From Neckera pumila (lineage: Eukaryota; Streptophyta; Bryopsida; Hypnales; Neckeraceae): a stretch of DNA of 64,000 nt. Position numbers and translations under genes: made by a program. The notes beneath the pieces were generated by a model. It searched no databases, was not told the origin of the DNA, and saw only the letters and a list, made by a program, of their open reading frames with translations. The stretch's first letter is position 1; each line of letters starts with the position of its first letter. Positions 1 through 12,800 of this stretch are shown in pieces. The stretch is from contig OZ018415.1 in assembly GCA_963969595.1 (NCBI GenBank), positions 9,114,001 to 9,178,000 on the forward strand, given 5' to 3'.

Positions 1-1603
1 TGTGAAATATGCTATTGTGGGCGCAATTGACTTTCGTTTGTCAACCAAGAGGTGTGTAGTTACAGGACATGCATTACTGTATGTCAACTCAGTAGTGGAT
101 TCCAGAGGAGCCAATTCCATCATTCGAGATTTCGAGGTTCTCATCGGGCAGAAATTGTCATGTACCACACTAAAATTCTCCAATGTTAGAACAATTTTCC
201 ACATTGGAAACTCAACTTCTTGCTTTTTGGTAGGAGATTCATCTCCATGCTTCCCAAGGTAAAGACTCATCTTCCAACAGTCGATACTCATTTTCATGAT
301 TCATGATCGTAAGGTGTAAGCTCATCTTCATGCTTCCAACAATGAAGAGAAAGCATCTGTGGTTATAAAGCATTGAAGATGTGATTTCAAAATACCCAGC
401 CCTCTTATTGGTCTTCCCATTTCAGCATTCAAAATTTTGCCTCCATAATGTTAGATGATTCATCAATGCTAAAAATATCAAGCTTTCATTGAATACTTTG
501 CCTCCATATGATGGGCACCCTAAATGCTTTACTAACCCAAAAACCACCATCATCGTGTATATCTCCAAAATCAATCTTCACCTATGTGGAAGAAACAATT
601 TTAGAACCTCAACCACAGAAAACTTTGGTCCTTTGTACCTTTTGCATATGCTATCCAAATGTCATGTTCTTTGGTGCGTTGGAATCTCCTTTCACTTTCC
701 AACAAGAAAATATCAAAATTTGACCACCCTTATAATATTTGTAACTAGGCACAATAGCAAAAAGTCGCAAGTTTTGAAGGTGTCCACTTTAACGCTAGAT
801 GGCTCATCAATGCAACAATTTCTAGCTTCCATTCATTGAATAGCAAAAGGTTATAACACACAACGAACCAACGAGGTTATAGTAATGAACCAAAGAGTAC
901 ACTTTCCAACTACAACTTAGCGTATGTCCCATAACCTTCCCAAGCCTTTCAACTCTTTGAGTACAAAGTAAACCCGGAAACCTGCCATTGTATGCTTCAC
1001 ATCGAGAAAAATGGGAAAAACTAAACCCAATTGTTGGAATTCATGGTGATCTGGTTACAGGAATCTGGAAACTTGAAGAGGCAATAAAAGGCCGCAAGGA
1101 GAAAATCAGTGAACTCCCCAAAAGGCTTCATTCTCATTCCAAATTTCATTTACACACAGCAGGCTGGTTTTGAAATGTACTATACAGTACTGTACAATAT
1201 GAACTCACGCAATGCGAATTCATCACATTCATAAGTTCTTCTGACAATTTCTTCTAATACCAAAAAAAACTTGCACATTATTGGGGGTTATGCTCTATAA
1301 CCAAGTCATGTTACTTTCTGGGTGTCCATGTAAATCATACCGTACAGCAAAAGATTGTACTTTGTGCAACCTTACCTCCTTATTGAACTTCTGGGATGTT
1401 TTCCTCTTGAAAGCCCTGTTTTCAGCTCATCCAAAAATGAAATGGTGGGAAAATTTAAGCCGCCACCAACTATCAGTTAGTCACTACTACGCTACAAACC
1501 CACCAACAGTCATTGCAGGTGGGATCACTCTCTCTCCTTGACCTGGAACAAAATATCCTCAGTTTGACATTCAAGGCTCCGTAAGATAAGCTGTTAAGTA
1601 TAT
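1..1603. other. Gene-free stretch downstream of ATP sulfurylase
   Basis: I see no recognisable gene. Open frames reach 116 codons but have no family resemblance, biased composition or splice structure. The last few hundred bases before 1604 should hold the 3' untranslated region of the minus-strand ATP sulfurylase gene. Confidence 0.5.
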
Positions 1604-4600
1604 TCAGGCTGACCCTTGCTTTTGCAATCCTTGATAGTAATCCACCAACACTTGCCAACCTCCTGGACACATGAACCCCTCTGGCGGTAACTCATTGTTC
1701 TTTGCAAAGTTGCGCATCTGCGTCAAAAAAACAAAAAAACTTAAACCTCTGCCCTAATTGAAAATTGAAAAAAATTAGCAATGAAAAGAGGAGGGGATCA
1801 ATGCAGAATTCAGTTTGTGCAGTGACAAATAAATAAATACCTTGGTTCCTGAAATGAACAAAAAGTCTTGCGCCCTTGATGGGTCGAAGAAAGCCATTTT
1901 ACTCTGAGTCTTGTCATAGGCCGCCACCTGTTTCAGTCCAAGTTGCCATGTCAGAACCCTTAATTTCCACCGACAGCATCACCTACATGAATGACCTTGA
2001 ATTTCCCCCTTCCAGTTCAATTTTTGATAACTACTGAATTGCAGTTCTTCAATGTTTTGGCAATTCTAAGAACAAATGCTTCAGGTGAACAATGCACTAA
2101 CCCTCATTTGATGCCTTTGCAAGAGAGGGAATAACAGAGGTGGTGAGACTAGACGTGTATAACACAAACCAACCCTTTTTCTTTCATTCTTAAGAAAGTG
2201 CAAAGATGGCGATCACTTGAACCTTGTCTAAGCAATAAACTTCAACAATCATCCATCTTTTAAACCAAAAAATCAAAATTGGCAATTTCATATAAGATTT
2301 TGGTAGATATGACAATAGAATGGCAAAATAGACCATTGTAGAGAATTCTTTTGAAATTGAATGCAAAGAAAAGAAAAGAAAAGGGCTCCTACATATGGAA
2401 AAAAACTGGTAAAACAGACTACGGAGCACCAAACACAGAGAATTCTTTGAAATTTAATGCAAAATTTGCCAATAAAAAGGGCTGAAACATATGGAAAAGA
2501 CTGGCAAAACAGACTACTTCCTGAACACCAAACACAGAGAATTCTTTGAGATTTAATGCAAAATTTGCCAAAAAGAAAGGGCTGATACATACCCTAAAGG
2601 GCAAAATGTTGAGTCGCTCCAGGCCAGGAGCCATACTGAGCACCATCTTGCCATGGTCAGCGTCGTAGAGGTCCCGGCCTGCAGTCGGATGACCCATGCC
2701 CGCGGGGTCTCTTCCCACAATGTAGAAATCCGCACCTGCATTGATACGCGCCTTGGCATGCCACTGCACCTCCGTTGGCCCCGCGTAATGCATGGGCGAA
2801 GGAAAAATGGCCACCACAGTAGTTGCAGGGTCCAAAACACCCGATTCTAGAACCTGTTCAAATTTTAATATTCCCAGTTCAGAATACAGGCAAAGGTATA
2901 CACAAGTCCAAAAGCACAATGTCAAAACAACACAATGTACACTATCCTTAACCCCCAAGAGAGCTTACTGCTGGAGCTTTACGAAACACATGAAGTTAAT
3001 CCAAGTACACAGAGAAAGAAAACTATGTCTATTCTTTAGTGATGAGACTAGCTTGGTCACTCGGTGTTTTGTGATTTTTGTACAAGGTTATGAATCAGTT
3101 AGGGTGGTAATGTGCACAATGACTAAAAATGAGTCTTGATTCTTCTCAAGCCATAGTTACTTTTGCCTCCAAAGCTCCAGATCTACATTCCTCTTCTGAC
3201 CAGGCTCTCTTAGGGGCTAAGAAAGTGGGCGAATTTTAGTGTGCAAAAGAGAGTGAGAGAGTGTTATAAAAGGAAGTGAACCTGATCATGTTGCTTCATT
3301 CTCCATTCTAAAGGAACGTCATCAGCCTTGGTGTATCCTCCCAGCGGGTGCAACAGCAGCACCGGGTTCTTGTAGCCCATGTCTAGCAACCGACGTCGGG
3401 TGTCCGTCATCAGCAACGCATGGCCATTGTGAACAGGGTTTCGCAATTGGAATGCGAAGACAGCGTCCGCCTGTTTCCACAGCAACAGACAGAGCAGACA
3501 ACATCAGTTCCATTCTCATGAAATTCACACCCGAAAGTCATTAGAAATCTATACCACATCCTCTGTTTTTGCAACAAACCCTAAAGATAGTTCAAGACTC
3601 CCTCCATACTCACACAATCACACTTGTTGTAGCACAAGAAGTTGCATACAAGTATGACAATGAGGAGTTTGACCAGTGCGTAAGGGGTTCTAGACCACCT
3701 TCCTGACTAACGGCCACAATGATACAAATCTCCATATAATCACTCCATACTATCACTTGCAATTTGAGCACCTAGATTGTGACAATAAAAGTTCCGGGTG
3801 TTAAATTCATGCCCTTTACACAAGACTCAAAACACAAGTTGGGCATCGATAGAAGAGCTGGTTAGTATGCAGCATTTAACACTAGTGCAACTCAACCCGT
3901 GTTCCAGCCAGCGGTATCCAGGCAATTAATGACGAGTTCCAAACTGTTATCCTGTTGCCAAATTGGGTGGGACAGTATAAGATTTCCACTATTTTAAATT
4001 GATAGTTTCCACCCCACAAAAGTGATAAATTTTCAACATAAATTACCTCTCGCCTTTCAAACTCCGTTCGCAACTCAGCTGGGGACAATCGATAATGGTC
4101 CAGCCCATCGTTATACTTGATCCTCTCCAAAACCTCCAAATCTCCACCTATAAGCCAATTCCCAGAGTTCGCGATGGCTTCCTCGACATAAGGAAGACCC
4201 GGCGATGTCGTTCCCCAAGTCCGTGCAATTCGCTCCTCCTTGTTGTGCTTGTAAATCTCAATACTGCACAACAACGACAACCAAATCAGCACCTTTGCTG
4301 GCCGTTCCAAATCGTTCTATTTCAAAAACCTGACAAACACTGTACCGAGAATGTAAAGCGCACGACTAAATCACGTAAAAAAATGCAGATCATGACCAAG
4401 ATTTCGCTCTCATCGAGCAAAGACTCTGGATTCCTTTACAAGAGTACTGAGGCAGCTTCTCAAGAATACGACGACTACAACATCACAACAATATAAGAAC
4501 TTTCACATAAACAAAATTTATAGTTTTTTTGTCTCTGAAGCACGAAGGTTGAATCTATTGAAGATTACCATGAATAGGTGCTGGCACGCCTTGTTTGGGT

Positions 4601-5427
4601 GCCACAATCACGACTCTGAAATAGTGCGAAACTCTACTATGACTACAACGGCACAATACTAACGAGGGAGAAACGGAGGATTTCAAAAGATTTGTAGAAG
4701 ACTGCCATGAATAGGGGTTCGCAAGCTCTTTTCGGGTCGGGTGCTCTCAATCACGAATCTGAAATAGTGGTAACTCTAATATGGGGACTGAGAAATTGAG
4801 AAGGATTTGCAGAGATTTGGTAGAATAGAGCTTGCAGGGACCTTACTTGCGAAGAATCGCGACATCCTCTCCATTCGGCGCCACAAGCGTCACCGCCGTA
4901 GCGCCACCCAACTCTTCCTTCTTCTTATCGTCCACAGCAAGCACAATCGGCAGCGACATGTTCACCAACTCCCCATTCGGCAACCTGAAAGAGTTGAAAT
5001 GCAACGCCTGCAAATACTCACTCTGTCGCATGAACCCCTTCAACGGTGAAGCCCATCCCTCTGCGACCGTGTGCACCCACTCCAAGTCCACTTTCGACAG
5101 CATAACTCTCGGCAATGTCGCCGCCTCCGCTTTTTTCTGCTCTTTCTCCGACTCCGCCACGTGAAGGTCGATTAGAACGCCTCCGTCGGGTAAAATCAGT
5201 CCACGGGATTCAGGCTTCGTCGTGGGCGTCGTCGCAGGCGCAGTGGCATTGTTGGTCGCCACCTTTGAAATCGCGCATATGGACAGACTGCGGCCGTGAG
5301 ATTTCATGCCCGTGGGAGAGAGCTTCTTGAGGGCGACGACGCTCTTGGGGACTCCTCTCGGGTAGGGAGTCTTTGAGAGTAAAGAGGTTGATGAAGCTCG
5401 AGCGAATGAAACACTTGTGGCCTCCAT
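1604..5427 (-). CDS. APS: ATP sulfurylase, plastid-type, six exons
   Basis: ATP sulfurylase makes adenosine 5'-phosphosulfate from sulfate and ATP, the first step of sulfate assimilation, mostly in plastids. Exons read on the minus strand are 5427-4847, 4263-4047, 3470-3282, 2853-2593, 1927-1841 and 1717-1604. All introns are GT-AG, every junction is in phase, and the spliced protein has 482 residues, close to plant family members. The first 60 residues are rich in Ser, Ala, Lys and Arg with few acids, as in a plastid transit peptide. Exon 2 has the conserved [16 protein letters not shown] stretch. Exon 3 carries QLRN (274-277) and HNGH (280-283), the nucleotide-binding motifs of the family. 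Exon 4 carries [10 protein letters not shown] from residue 376. Exon 6 gives GFMCPGGW and ends at TGA 1604-1606. The start is the first ATG of a frame open into the leader. No lesion is seen. Whether it is plastidic or dual-targeted is inferred from the leader only. Confidence 0.96.
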
Positions 5428-5481
5428 TACTGCGCCGACTCGTGCTGCAACCCAAGAAATGGAATGCGCTCGGAAGCAATT

Positions 5482-5925
5482 CCACAGAACTCAAAACGAG
5501 ACTCCAATGGACGACTAGACAGCTGCAAGGGCAGGCTGCAACTGAGCTTACAAATTGGAAAGGAGGAAAGTTATGTGTGCCTGGGAAGTGCACCGACCCC
5601 TCCGGCAACCCAGAAACTGCGAATCCCCGCCCCACCAATCCCACGGAACCCAAAACTCGATTGGAATGTCCGAGTATGAAGCTGCAGACGAACCTTGCAA
5701 ACTGAGCTCCTGAGCTTACGAATTGTATGTAAAGGAGGAAACTTGAACTTATATATCCCTGCCGCCGACTCCCGCAACCCAGAAACTGCAATCTTTCCAC
5801 AATCAATCCCACGGAACCCAAAACTCGATTCGAAAGGACGAGTAGAAAGCTGCAAGCGCGCCTTGCAACTAAGTTCCTGAGCTTCCGAATTGTAGGAAGC
5901 TTATTATGTGTCCCTGAAATCGATC
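5482..5925. repeat. Three-unit tandem repeat upstream of ATP sulfurylase
   Basis: Imperfect units begin at 5482, 5641 and 5809 (spacing 159 and 168). Each opens with a variant of CCACGGAACCCAAAACTCGA and contains an AGCTTACGAATTG-like stretch (5546, 5716, 5881). Units 1 and 2 also share GGCAACCCAGAAACTGC or a close variant. The array starts 55 bases upstream of the start codon, so it should form the 5' leader and/or proximal promoter of the minus-strand gene. Confidence 0.85.
5749..5756 (-). promoter_or_regulatory. Possible TATA box of ATP sulfurylase
   Basis: The minus strand reads ATATATAA here, about 320 bases upstream of the ATG and inside repeat unit 2 only. Units 1 and 3 lack it. Its use as a core promoter is inference; nothing marks the transcription start. 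Confidence 0.3.
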
Positions 5926-6312
5926 CTGCACGGGAGATTGAGAGGAAGGAGACGAGGAATTGGGGAATTGGTGGCAATGCGCAGGTGGTGAGGAAATTTT
6001 GATCACATGATGGAATGCAAGATGTTGCTGCTGGGGAGGAAGCGGAGAGACAGGGGAAGACGAAGGGGAGGACGAAGGGGAGCAAGGAGCGGGGGCTGGA
6101 GGGGGCGGGGTCACGGGCTTCGGGAACCGTGGTAGCCGCCGGGGACACGGTGGTAGGGGGGCTTGAGAGAGAGGGCGGGGTAATTTGGAGAGGTTTCCGA
6201 AAGCACCGACAGTTTGCCTGTTTGCCTTATCTACTGCCAACGTTAGTTTCGTAAGTAATTCAGGAAAATTTGAAGCATGTCCAAAGATGTTAAATTTTCG
6301 TTGGAAGGTTTT
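5926..6312. other. Purine-rich stretch upstream of ATP sulfurylase
   Basis: A strongly G/A-rich run (about 6020-6180) gives long open frames of low complexity on both strands, including a Pro/Ser-rich minus-strand frame. I read it as promoter-proximal low-complexity DNA and see no supported gene. Confidence 0.4.
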
Positions 6313-6808
6313 CGAAATTGCAAATGCTAGAATTAGAAATAAATTTAGTGTTAAAGTTAGAAACAAAAACTAGAAATTTTAAATAATTTGCAATCTAAAA
6401 AGTAAACCATATTGACACACAAATAACTATGAAAAGAGACAGTTTCAAAAGTGAACATTTTGACACAGAAGTAACTATGAAAACAGTTGTAAAAGTAAAC
6501 ATTTTGACACACACAAATATAGAAACAAACTTAGGGTTATGGACTATAATTGCTATAATTCGAAATTGCAAATGCTAGAATTAGAAATAAATTTAGTGTT
6601 AAAGTTAGAAACAAAAACTAGAAATTTTCAATAATTTTCAATATAAAAGTAAACCATATTGACACACAAGTAACTATGAAAAGAGACAGTTTCAAAAGTA
6701 AACATTTTGACACACAAGTAACTATGGAAACAGTTGTAAAAGTAAACATTTTGACAGACACAAATATAGAAACAAACTTAGGGTTATGGACTACAATTGC
6801 TATAATTG
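6313..6808. repeat. Two-unit tandem duplication, 248-bp period
   Basis: Unit 1 begins at 6313 and unit 2 at 6561, both with CGAAATTGCAAATGCTAG. Both units contain repeated short blocks around AAAGTAAACATTTTGACACA. The units are highly similar, so the duplication is probably recent. No coding capacity is apparent. Confidence 0.85.
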
Positions 6809-6914
6809 CTAGCATCAATGTGTTTGGTGATTTTATTGTTGAAAATCTATTGGTTCTAAATGTTTCCCCTATTTAGAAGTGAGTGACATGTTCTTTGAAA
6901 TATCTATTATTTAA

Positions 6915-8468
6915 CCCCTAAATGTCCAAAGCACCCAAATCTAGTGTTTGAAGTTAAATAAAACCTAACCAAGTTGCTATTTCTAATACTTTATATTTTT
7001 AGAAAATTCTTCTTGAAGTCTAATTTTAGCAACAAAAATCTAATCTTGAAAATAAATGAGAGTGATTTTTCTATTCGAGTTTTTGTACAAGGATATCCAT
7101 TGCAATCTTGATTTCTTGTAGTGTTGAGAGCTCTTGGAAATGAGCCTCAAATACACTAGATCTTGGAGAAAAAATCACATTCAATATTCATTTAACCCCT
7201 AAAGGACCAAGGTGATTTTCCGACCAAAAACCATTCAAAACTCTCATTTCTATTGCAAAGAGAAAAGAGTTTAAGAAATTGTTTTTTTGCATATCCAACC
7301 ATAAGATCTTATACTTGACTAGTATATGAATATGTGGAAGAAATTTCAGAAACTTTGACCACGTAGATTGCAAGATATATGCATTTAAAAGTGAAAAAAA
7401 CAACTTTTTTTCCACCTTACTTGACCAGATTTTTTGGCTTTGAATCTTTTTAGTTCAAATTTTTTGCACTACTGATTTCAATTTTCTACTTATTTATGTT
7501 AAGTAGTTGAGTTGGGAATCTACCAAAAAAATTTAGGAAAAAAAGCACTTAATTTTCACTCATTAAATAATTGCTAAGTAGAGGTGGGTTTAAGATTGAA
7601 GAAAAAACTAAATTGTTAATAGCTTTTAGATGGAATTGAATCACAATAATTCCAACGGTGAGATTGTTCTAACAAGAAAATCTAACCCTTTCCAAAAAAA
7701 AATTTTGAAAAATTCTCAAAATTGCATTCAAAAATGAATTCTACAACTTATTTTTTCAAGAAGATGCTTAGATTGCCCGAAAAAATAAGATTGTCCATAA
7801 CTTTCTCATTATTAGTCCAAATTGAATGAAAAAAAGCTTCACATGTAGACAAAAATATAATCTTTGAGTCAAAAATTTGAAAAAAAATTATTTTGACTTT
7901 TTGTGATTTTTTTTGTGCTGCCCGCAAAATTCCAATTTTACTTATTGTGCCATAACTTTTGCTCCCGGGCATCAATTAAAATAAAAATTATATATTCACA
8001 AAGATCTCGCAAAAATACAGAACCTCAAAAAATCCCAAAAAATATTACTAAAAATTGAGATCATAGGAATCTGTCCAGACCCAAATTGTTCCCCAAGGGG
8101 ACAATCGGTCCTTTAGGGGTTAAAAAATTGTAGAGTAGGTTTTAAGAAGCCATAAATTGATCAGGGTTATACAATTTAGGCCCCTTAATCTCATATTTTT
8201 TTGGTCACCAACTTTTTAGATTTGACTTGTGTAAAGAAGATTGAAAGTTTTTTGCAGTTTTAGCACCCTCATGGTCAAACATTATGATCTTTCACTCCAT
8301 AAGTGATATTGTTGTGTTTTCTTTTCCTATGTGACCTCTAACATGTCCTGTTTGAATTTGTACGGTTATAGTTCAAAAAAAATTGATACAACTTATCAAA
8401 ATGTTGGCATTTTGTTCAATTTAGAGCCCATTCCAAGAAGTCCAAAACAGGCCTTGGGCATTTAGAGG
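6915..8468. mobile_element. Larger TTAA-flanked element with a nested smaller one
   Basis: The left end is CCCCTAAATGTCC after TTAA (6911-6914). The right end is GGGCATTTAGAGG before TTAA (8469-8472), an inverted counterpart. Length is 1554 bp. It encloses the 924-bp element 7196-8119. Sequences at 8341-8468 recur inverted at 36837-36990, so this is a copy of the element at 36837-38238 in the opposite orientation. No transposase frame is visible. Confidence 0.65.
7196..8119 (-). mobile_element. TTAA-type element, copy 1
   Basis: It begins CCCCTAAAGGACC after TTAA (7192-7195) and ends GGTCCTTTAGGGG before TTAA (8120-8123). Length is 924 bp. The right part, read in reverse, matches the left part of copies 2 and 7, so it lies in the opposite orientation. 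Only short frames are present, so it is probably non-autonomous. Confidence 0.8.
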
Positions 8469-8995
8469 TTAACTCGCAAAGATCAATTGTCCTTTGAACA
8501 GACAATTGAAAATATGGGTAGGTTTCGATGAAGTCAATTTTAGTTAGATGTTGGCAGAATTTTAACACAAGGTGTGAACATATACCATGTTAATGAAAAT
8601 ATCATTTCTTTTCAAATTGAGTACCCAAATCAAAAGTTATATTGACCTCAACTTTTTTGACAACATGGGCATCTTTTCAAAAATGTTCATCAACTCTTAA
8701 AATTTGACATGTATGTAAATAATAAAATATGGTGCACAATTGTTCCAAAAAAAATTTAGTTCTCAAATCACATTCTAAAAGAAGTCAAATTCAGTTAGCT
8801 ATATCAGTTTATGGACCTCCTCCCTTACCCATTTCATGCCAGGTTTGATATCAATTGCAGATCATGTCCAAACAATTCCTTCACCATGATTTTATCCCGG
8901 TACAAAAGCCATGGACCCCCATACAGTACTGTATGTAAAACTTATATGGGGATCCATTTCATGTCTCTGTTTGTACCCAAGTGCACGTTTGTAAC

Positions 8996-9180
8996 TTGGT
9001 ATATATTACGGAGTACGTGCAAAGGCCCGCAGACATCCGGGGATCCAATTTACTACCGCTGAGGGTATCATATAACTAAAGGATCTAACTTTGGTATACA
9101 TTACTAGCAAAGGTTCCCCGACATCCGAGATCCAATTTTTTTAACGGTAAGGTATCATATAGTAAGGATTGCTGCAGAAT
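8996..9180. repeat. Two-unit tandem duplication, 95-bp period
   Basis: Units begin TTGGTATAT at 8996 and TTGGTATAC at 9091, and share GACATCC, GATCCAATTT and GGTATCATATA in order. Similarity is moderate, with several small gaps. Confidence 0.7.
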
Positions 9181-9506
9181 TTAAAATTTAGCATCACCTT
9201 ACCAACTCCAAGGGCCAGGGCGGAATATGCTGTTTGCTTCAGATTTAAATTTAAGAATTTCATATTCTCTTGGTACATATGGCGGCTTTCAGACAAAATA
9301 ACCACTGTAGCCTAATGTTGGTTCCAGTCAAAGTTGTCCAGGTTCAATGTATCTACCAGATGCATCCCCCAAGATGCATCCCCCTTGGTCCGTACAAGAA
9401 AAGTACCATGGTACCAGTATTTGGGGGGAGTAGGTTTGTGAAACATTAAATTCCTTGCTTGCTTGAGTTTCCAAAATATTTGCCATCAATACCTTAAATG
9501 AGGCTG

Positions 9507-9725
9507 TTTGTTTGTTTGTTTGTTTTGTTTTGTTTGTAGCGTGGACAACTTCCTGACCGTGCATCCCCCGGCCGCGTGCTTGGTACCATCGGAAAGTTCT
9601 TGCCGAAGAGGGGTGCACCGGCTTGGTTTCGTGGCGTTTGGAGCGGTGGTGCAAAAGTTATTGAATTTCAAAGTATTTATTGATTAAAAAATTAGAAAAT
9701 TACTTTTACTTTGATTTTGGTGGCG
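9507..9725 (-). mobile_element. Retroposon-like repeat with CAAAA-rich tail, copy 1
   Basis: On the minus strand this reads body first (AAGTAAAAGTAATTTTCTAA near 9705-9685) and ends in a tail of CAAA/CAAAA units near 9510-9535. The same order of blocks occurs at 25508-25746 and 25903-26163 on the plus strand. Shared blocks include TTCAATAACTTTTGCACC and GCCACRAAACNAAG. The simple A-rich tail suggests a SINE-like or LINE-derived retroposon; the class is unproven. Confidence 0.6.
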
Positions 9726-9806
9726 TTCTTGGTACTGGGAGTGGAACCGGGAGTAGAACTGGGAGTAGAATCGGAATTAGAACCAGGAGTGGAACCGGGA
9801 GTAGAT
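9726..9806. repeat. Short minisatellite of GGAACCGGGAGT-like units
   Basis: About six imperfect 12-base units of the form (G)GAACYGGGAGTA follow one another here, next to the retroposon-like repeat. They do not keep a convincing coding frame with their surroundings. Confidence 0.75.
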
Positions 9807-12800
9807 GAAAATTGGGCCAACGACACAGGGTCACACTAGTTTAGCTTTTGCAGTTTGTGGTTTAGGGTTCAGTAATTCAATCCAGGGGCTGCAATGGCTG
9901 CATGCTGTCATGCACTCATGCTCCAAAAATGTGGCCTTATTGACTCTCCGAAGGCCAGCTGGGCCCATGGAACTACACCTAAAATTGCACGAATAAGTTA
10001 TGTGGTGTGACCAATATGCTTTAGAATTTGAACAACAATTTTTGTATAATGGTGAAGGACTATGAATCAAAATGCAAGTGGTTCCATAAAATTTTGGACA
10101 CATTCTGAATTAGTTACAAATTTTCAAAGATGGAAGATGTAGGGTGCTAAAAAAGTGTCATGTGGGGGATGCCAAAATCCATTTGATGCACATGAAGAAA
10201 TGACACGAGTAATATCATAACATGTCATAGAAAAGAAGTTAAAACAATAGAAAGTGTACCCAAAATCGACGACTTGTAAGGTTGCCACCTCCATAGTACA
10301 ACAAATAGAGCTGCACACTATTCAAAATGGGCCCTAGTTCCACCTTATAATGCACTTGTCCTTGTAATGTGCACCATTTTAGGTATCTTCCCTATGCATT
10401 TTTCCTTCAAAAATAGAAGGCAATTTTGAGGAGTTACTCCATTTTAGGTGCAGTTATCTTAGAATTTGAGCAAGCTCTATAAAAACAAGCCAAGGCCCAT
10501 AACAATCAATGGATTTTGTGCAACCACTTCAAAGCATAGATTTGGCGTATTTTTGACATTGTTTGGTCTTATGAGAGGTTGATTCTATGCTTCAGAGCAT
10601 TGTGAATTATTAGAGACGCGCCAAATGGTTGTCTAGAGTTGGGATTTGTGGGCAAAGGTGGACGACTTATTGTAAACCTCAAAAACAAAGCTAGCATGGG
10701 CTCTCTAATGTCATAAATTATAGTTGTTTTTCTTGCATAAGAGTGGAGGTGCTCTAATTGTTGATTCAATTACTTTTTCAATATTGTACTAAGTGAACAA
10801 CATGTTGCATTTGTATTGTAGGGAGGGATTAGGGTTTCGAGGAGTCCTTTGTTAAGACATTTGCTATATTAAATGGTTAGAATTAGAATAATTTGTAGTT
10901 GTCAAACTTTGAAACCCTAAAAGCTATGGCACTTGAGGGGTGGATTATGAGTGTTTTCAAGAGTTTTTAAGTATTTACGACGAGACCTATAGAAATTAGA
11001 TGAAATACATTGAAGTATAAAAGAACGGATTTTGACAGTTCTTTAGTAGTTCTTTAGTGCCATGAATAGAAGGTACATTATGATTTTGAATTAATTCATG
11101 TAGGAATGAAAAGAAAAGAAAACTTACAAAAATGAGGATCTTATGTTTAGATTTTTTGGAGGTCATCAATTTACATTGCCTAAGAAAATTTATACATACA
11201 TTTCCTTTTCTAGCAAGGACTCTTATTGATTGACTATAAACAACAAATTATGCTTTTCTTGACTTCATGTAAGTGTATTAATAACAATGTTAACCCCTAT
11301 TATTGCATTGCATATTAGAAATGGATTTCTCTTCACCTAAATACTTGAACATCACAGAATTTTAATAAATAATAATGCATTGACAATACAAAATCAATTC
11401 TAACCTCTGATGCCTAAAGATTTTGGACCAAATGTAGGAGTGATTTAATATATCAATACCAATTGAGATCAATTATAACAAATTATCTATAGATCAAAAT
11501 CAAAAAATTATTATAGACCTTCATCAATTTGGAAGCATACAAAGTGTGTAAAAAATTTGCATAGCTTTCATACCAAATTGACTTAAAAATTCTTGCTATG
11601 GAAGCTACAAACTATGGGAGCTACACAAAGCACAAAAAGATTTTGTTGAATATAAAGTTTATATATTGTACTTGAATTTTGTTATGAATCTTTGAAACTT
11701 AGAAGTAATTGACTTATTATAGCCTAAACATTGATTCTTTATTATTTATGTTCAAAGTAATAAAAAAATTATAGATAATGAATTTTAAACAAAGACATAA
11801 CTTAGACCCTTGATTATAATAAACTTAAGTACAATATACATCTCTAACAAACATCAACATTTTGTAATAGGATATTTTGTATGCATTTAACATGTTCATT
11901 GCCACTTCTTTAGAGGCTTCCAATTTTTATAAAAAAGGGGTTTGAAGAAAATGAATCCAAGTAGCTCAAAGCATTGAGACATCAATTCAAGACTACTTGG
12001 ATAACAAAGTTTTATAATGCACAATATACTATCTAAATTACAATCACTAACAATCAAAGTAAAAAATAATGTAAGTGTTTGGTGTAGCATCTTTATGTAT
12101 AAGATAACCACACCTAGTTGAAACCTATTCTAATCCCCACCATTTCAAACTTTGCTTAAAATGTACAGTTGTTAAATCTATTTATTAAACCTAAGTAAGG
12201 TCATTTGTCAATATCTTCATTTTGAAAATTTTGAAATTTATATTTTTTCATGCAATGTCCTAAAAAATAGATGCAAAATTAATATAGAATTTCATTTTGA
12301 CTCTCAATAGGGTTGAACAATTGAACAAGAAAAAATTTGACTACCTAATGATAGGAACCATGATCAAATGTTTATTTGCTAGTTTTTAGGTGCAATAACT
12401 ATATCTAAAAAAATTCCCTTCCTGCAAAGATTTGACTACTTGTGAAATTTTATTGGGTAAATATTGCAAAACGCTTGACAGAGTGAAATATTTTATTGTA
12501 GATTTGTGGATGAAATTACCATATTTCTTCAAAAACAAATGGAATATATGGATGTAGAATGGGAGAACAAATTGATTCATTATTCATTGAGACTCTTTCC
12601 TTTAGAGTCAATATTTCACCAAATATTACAACCATCTACATATTTTGAAAGGTGTGACAAAAAGACAAAAGGTATTAAATTTTAGTTATATCAAACAAAG
12701 AAAAATAATAGTAAAATAAAATAGACATAATAAATTAAAATTATGGTTAGAATGTTCCCAAACTTGTTTTTAATCCACCATCAATCTACTACTAATTTGA

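Noticed and set aside
489..839. 116-codon plus-strand frame
   Set aside because: It has no family resemblance, no coding-like composition and no splice context. Chance is enough in AT-rich DNA of this length.
5869..6366. 165-codon minus-strand Pro/Ser-rich frame
   Set aside because: It follows from a G/A-rich low-complexity run on the other strand and overlaps the promoter region of ATP sulfurylase. There is no domain.
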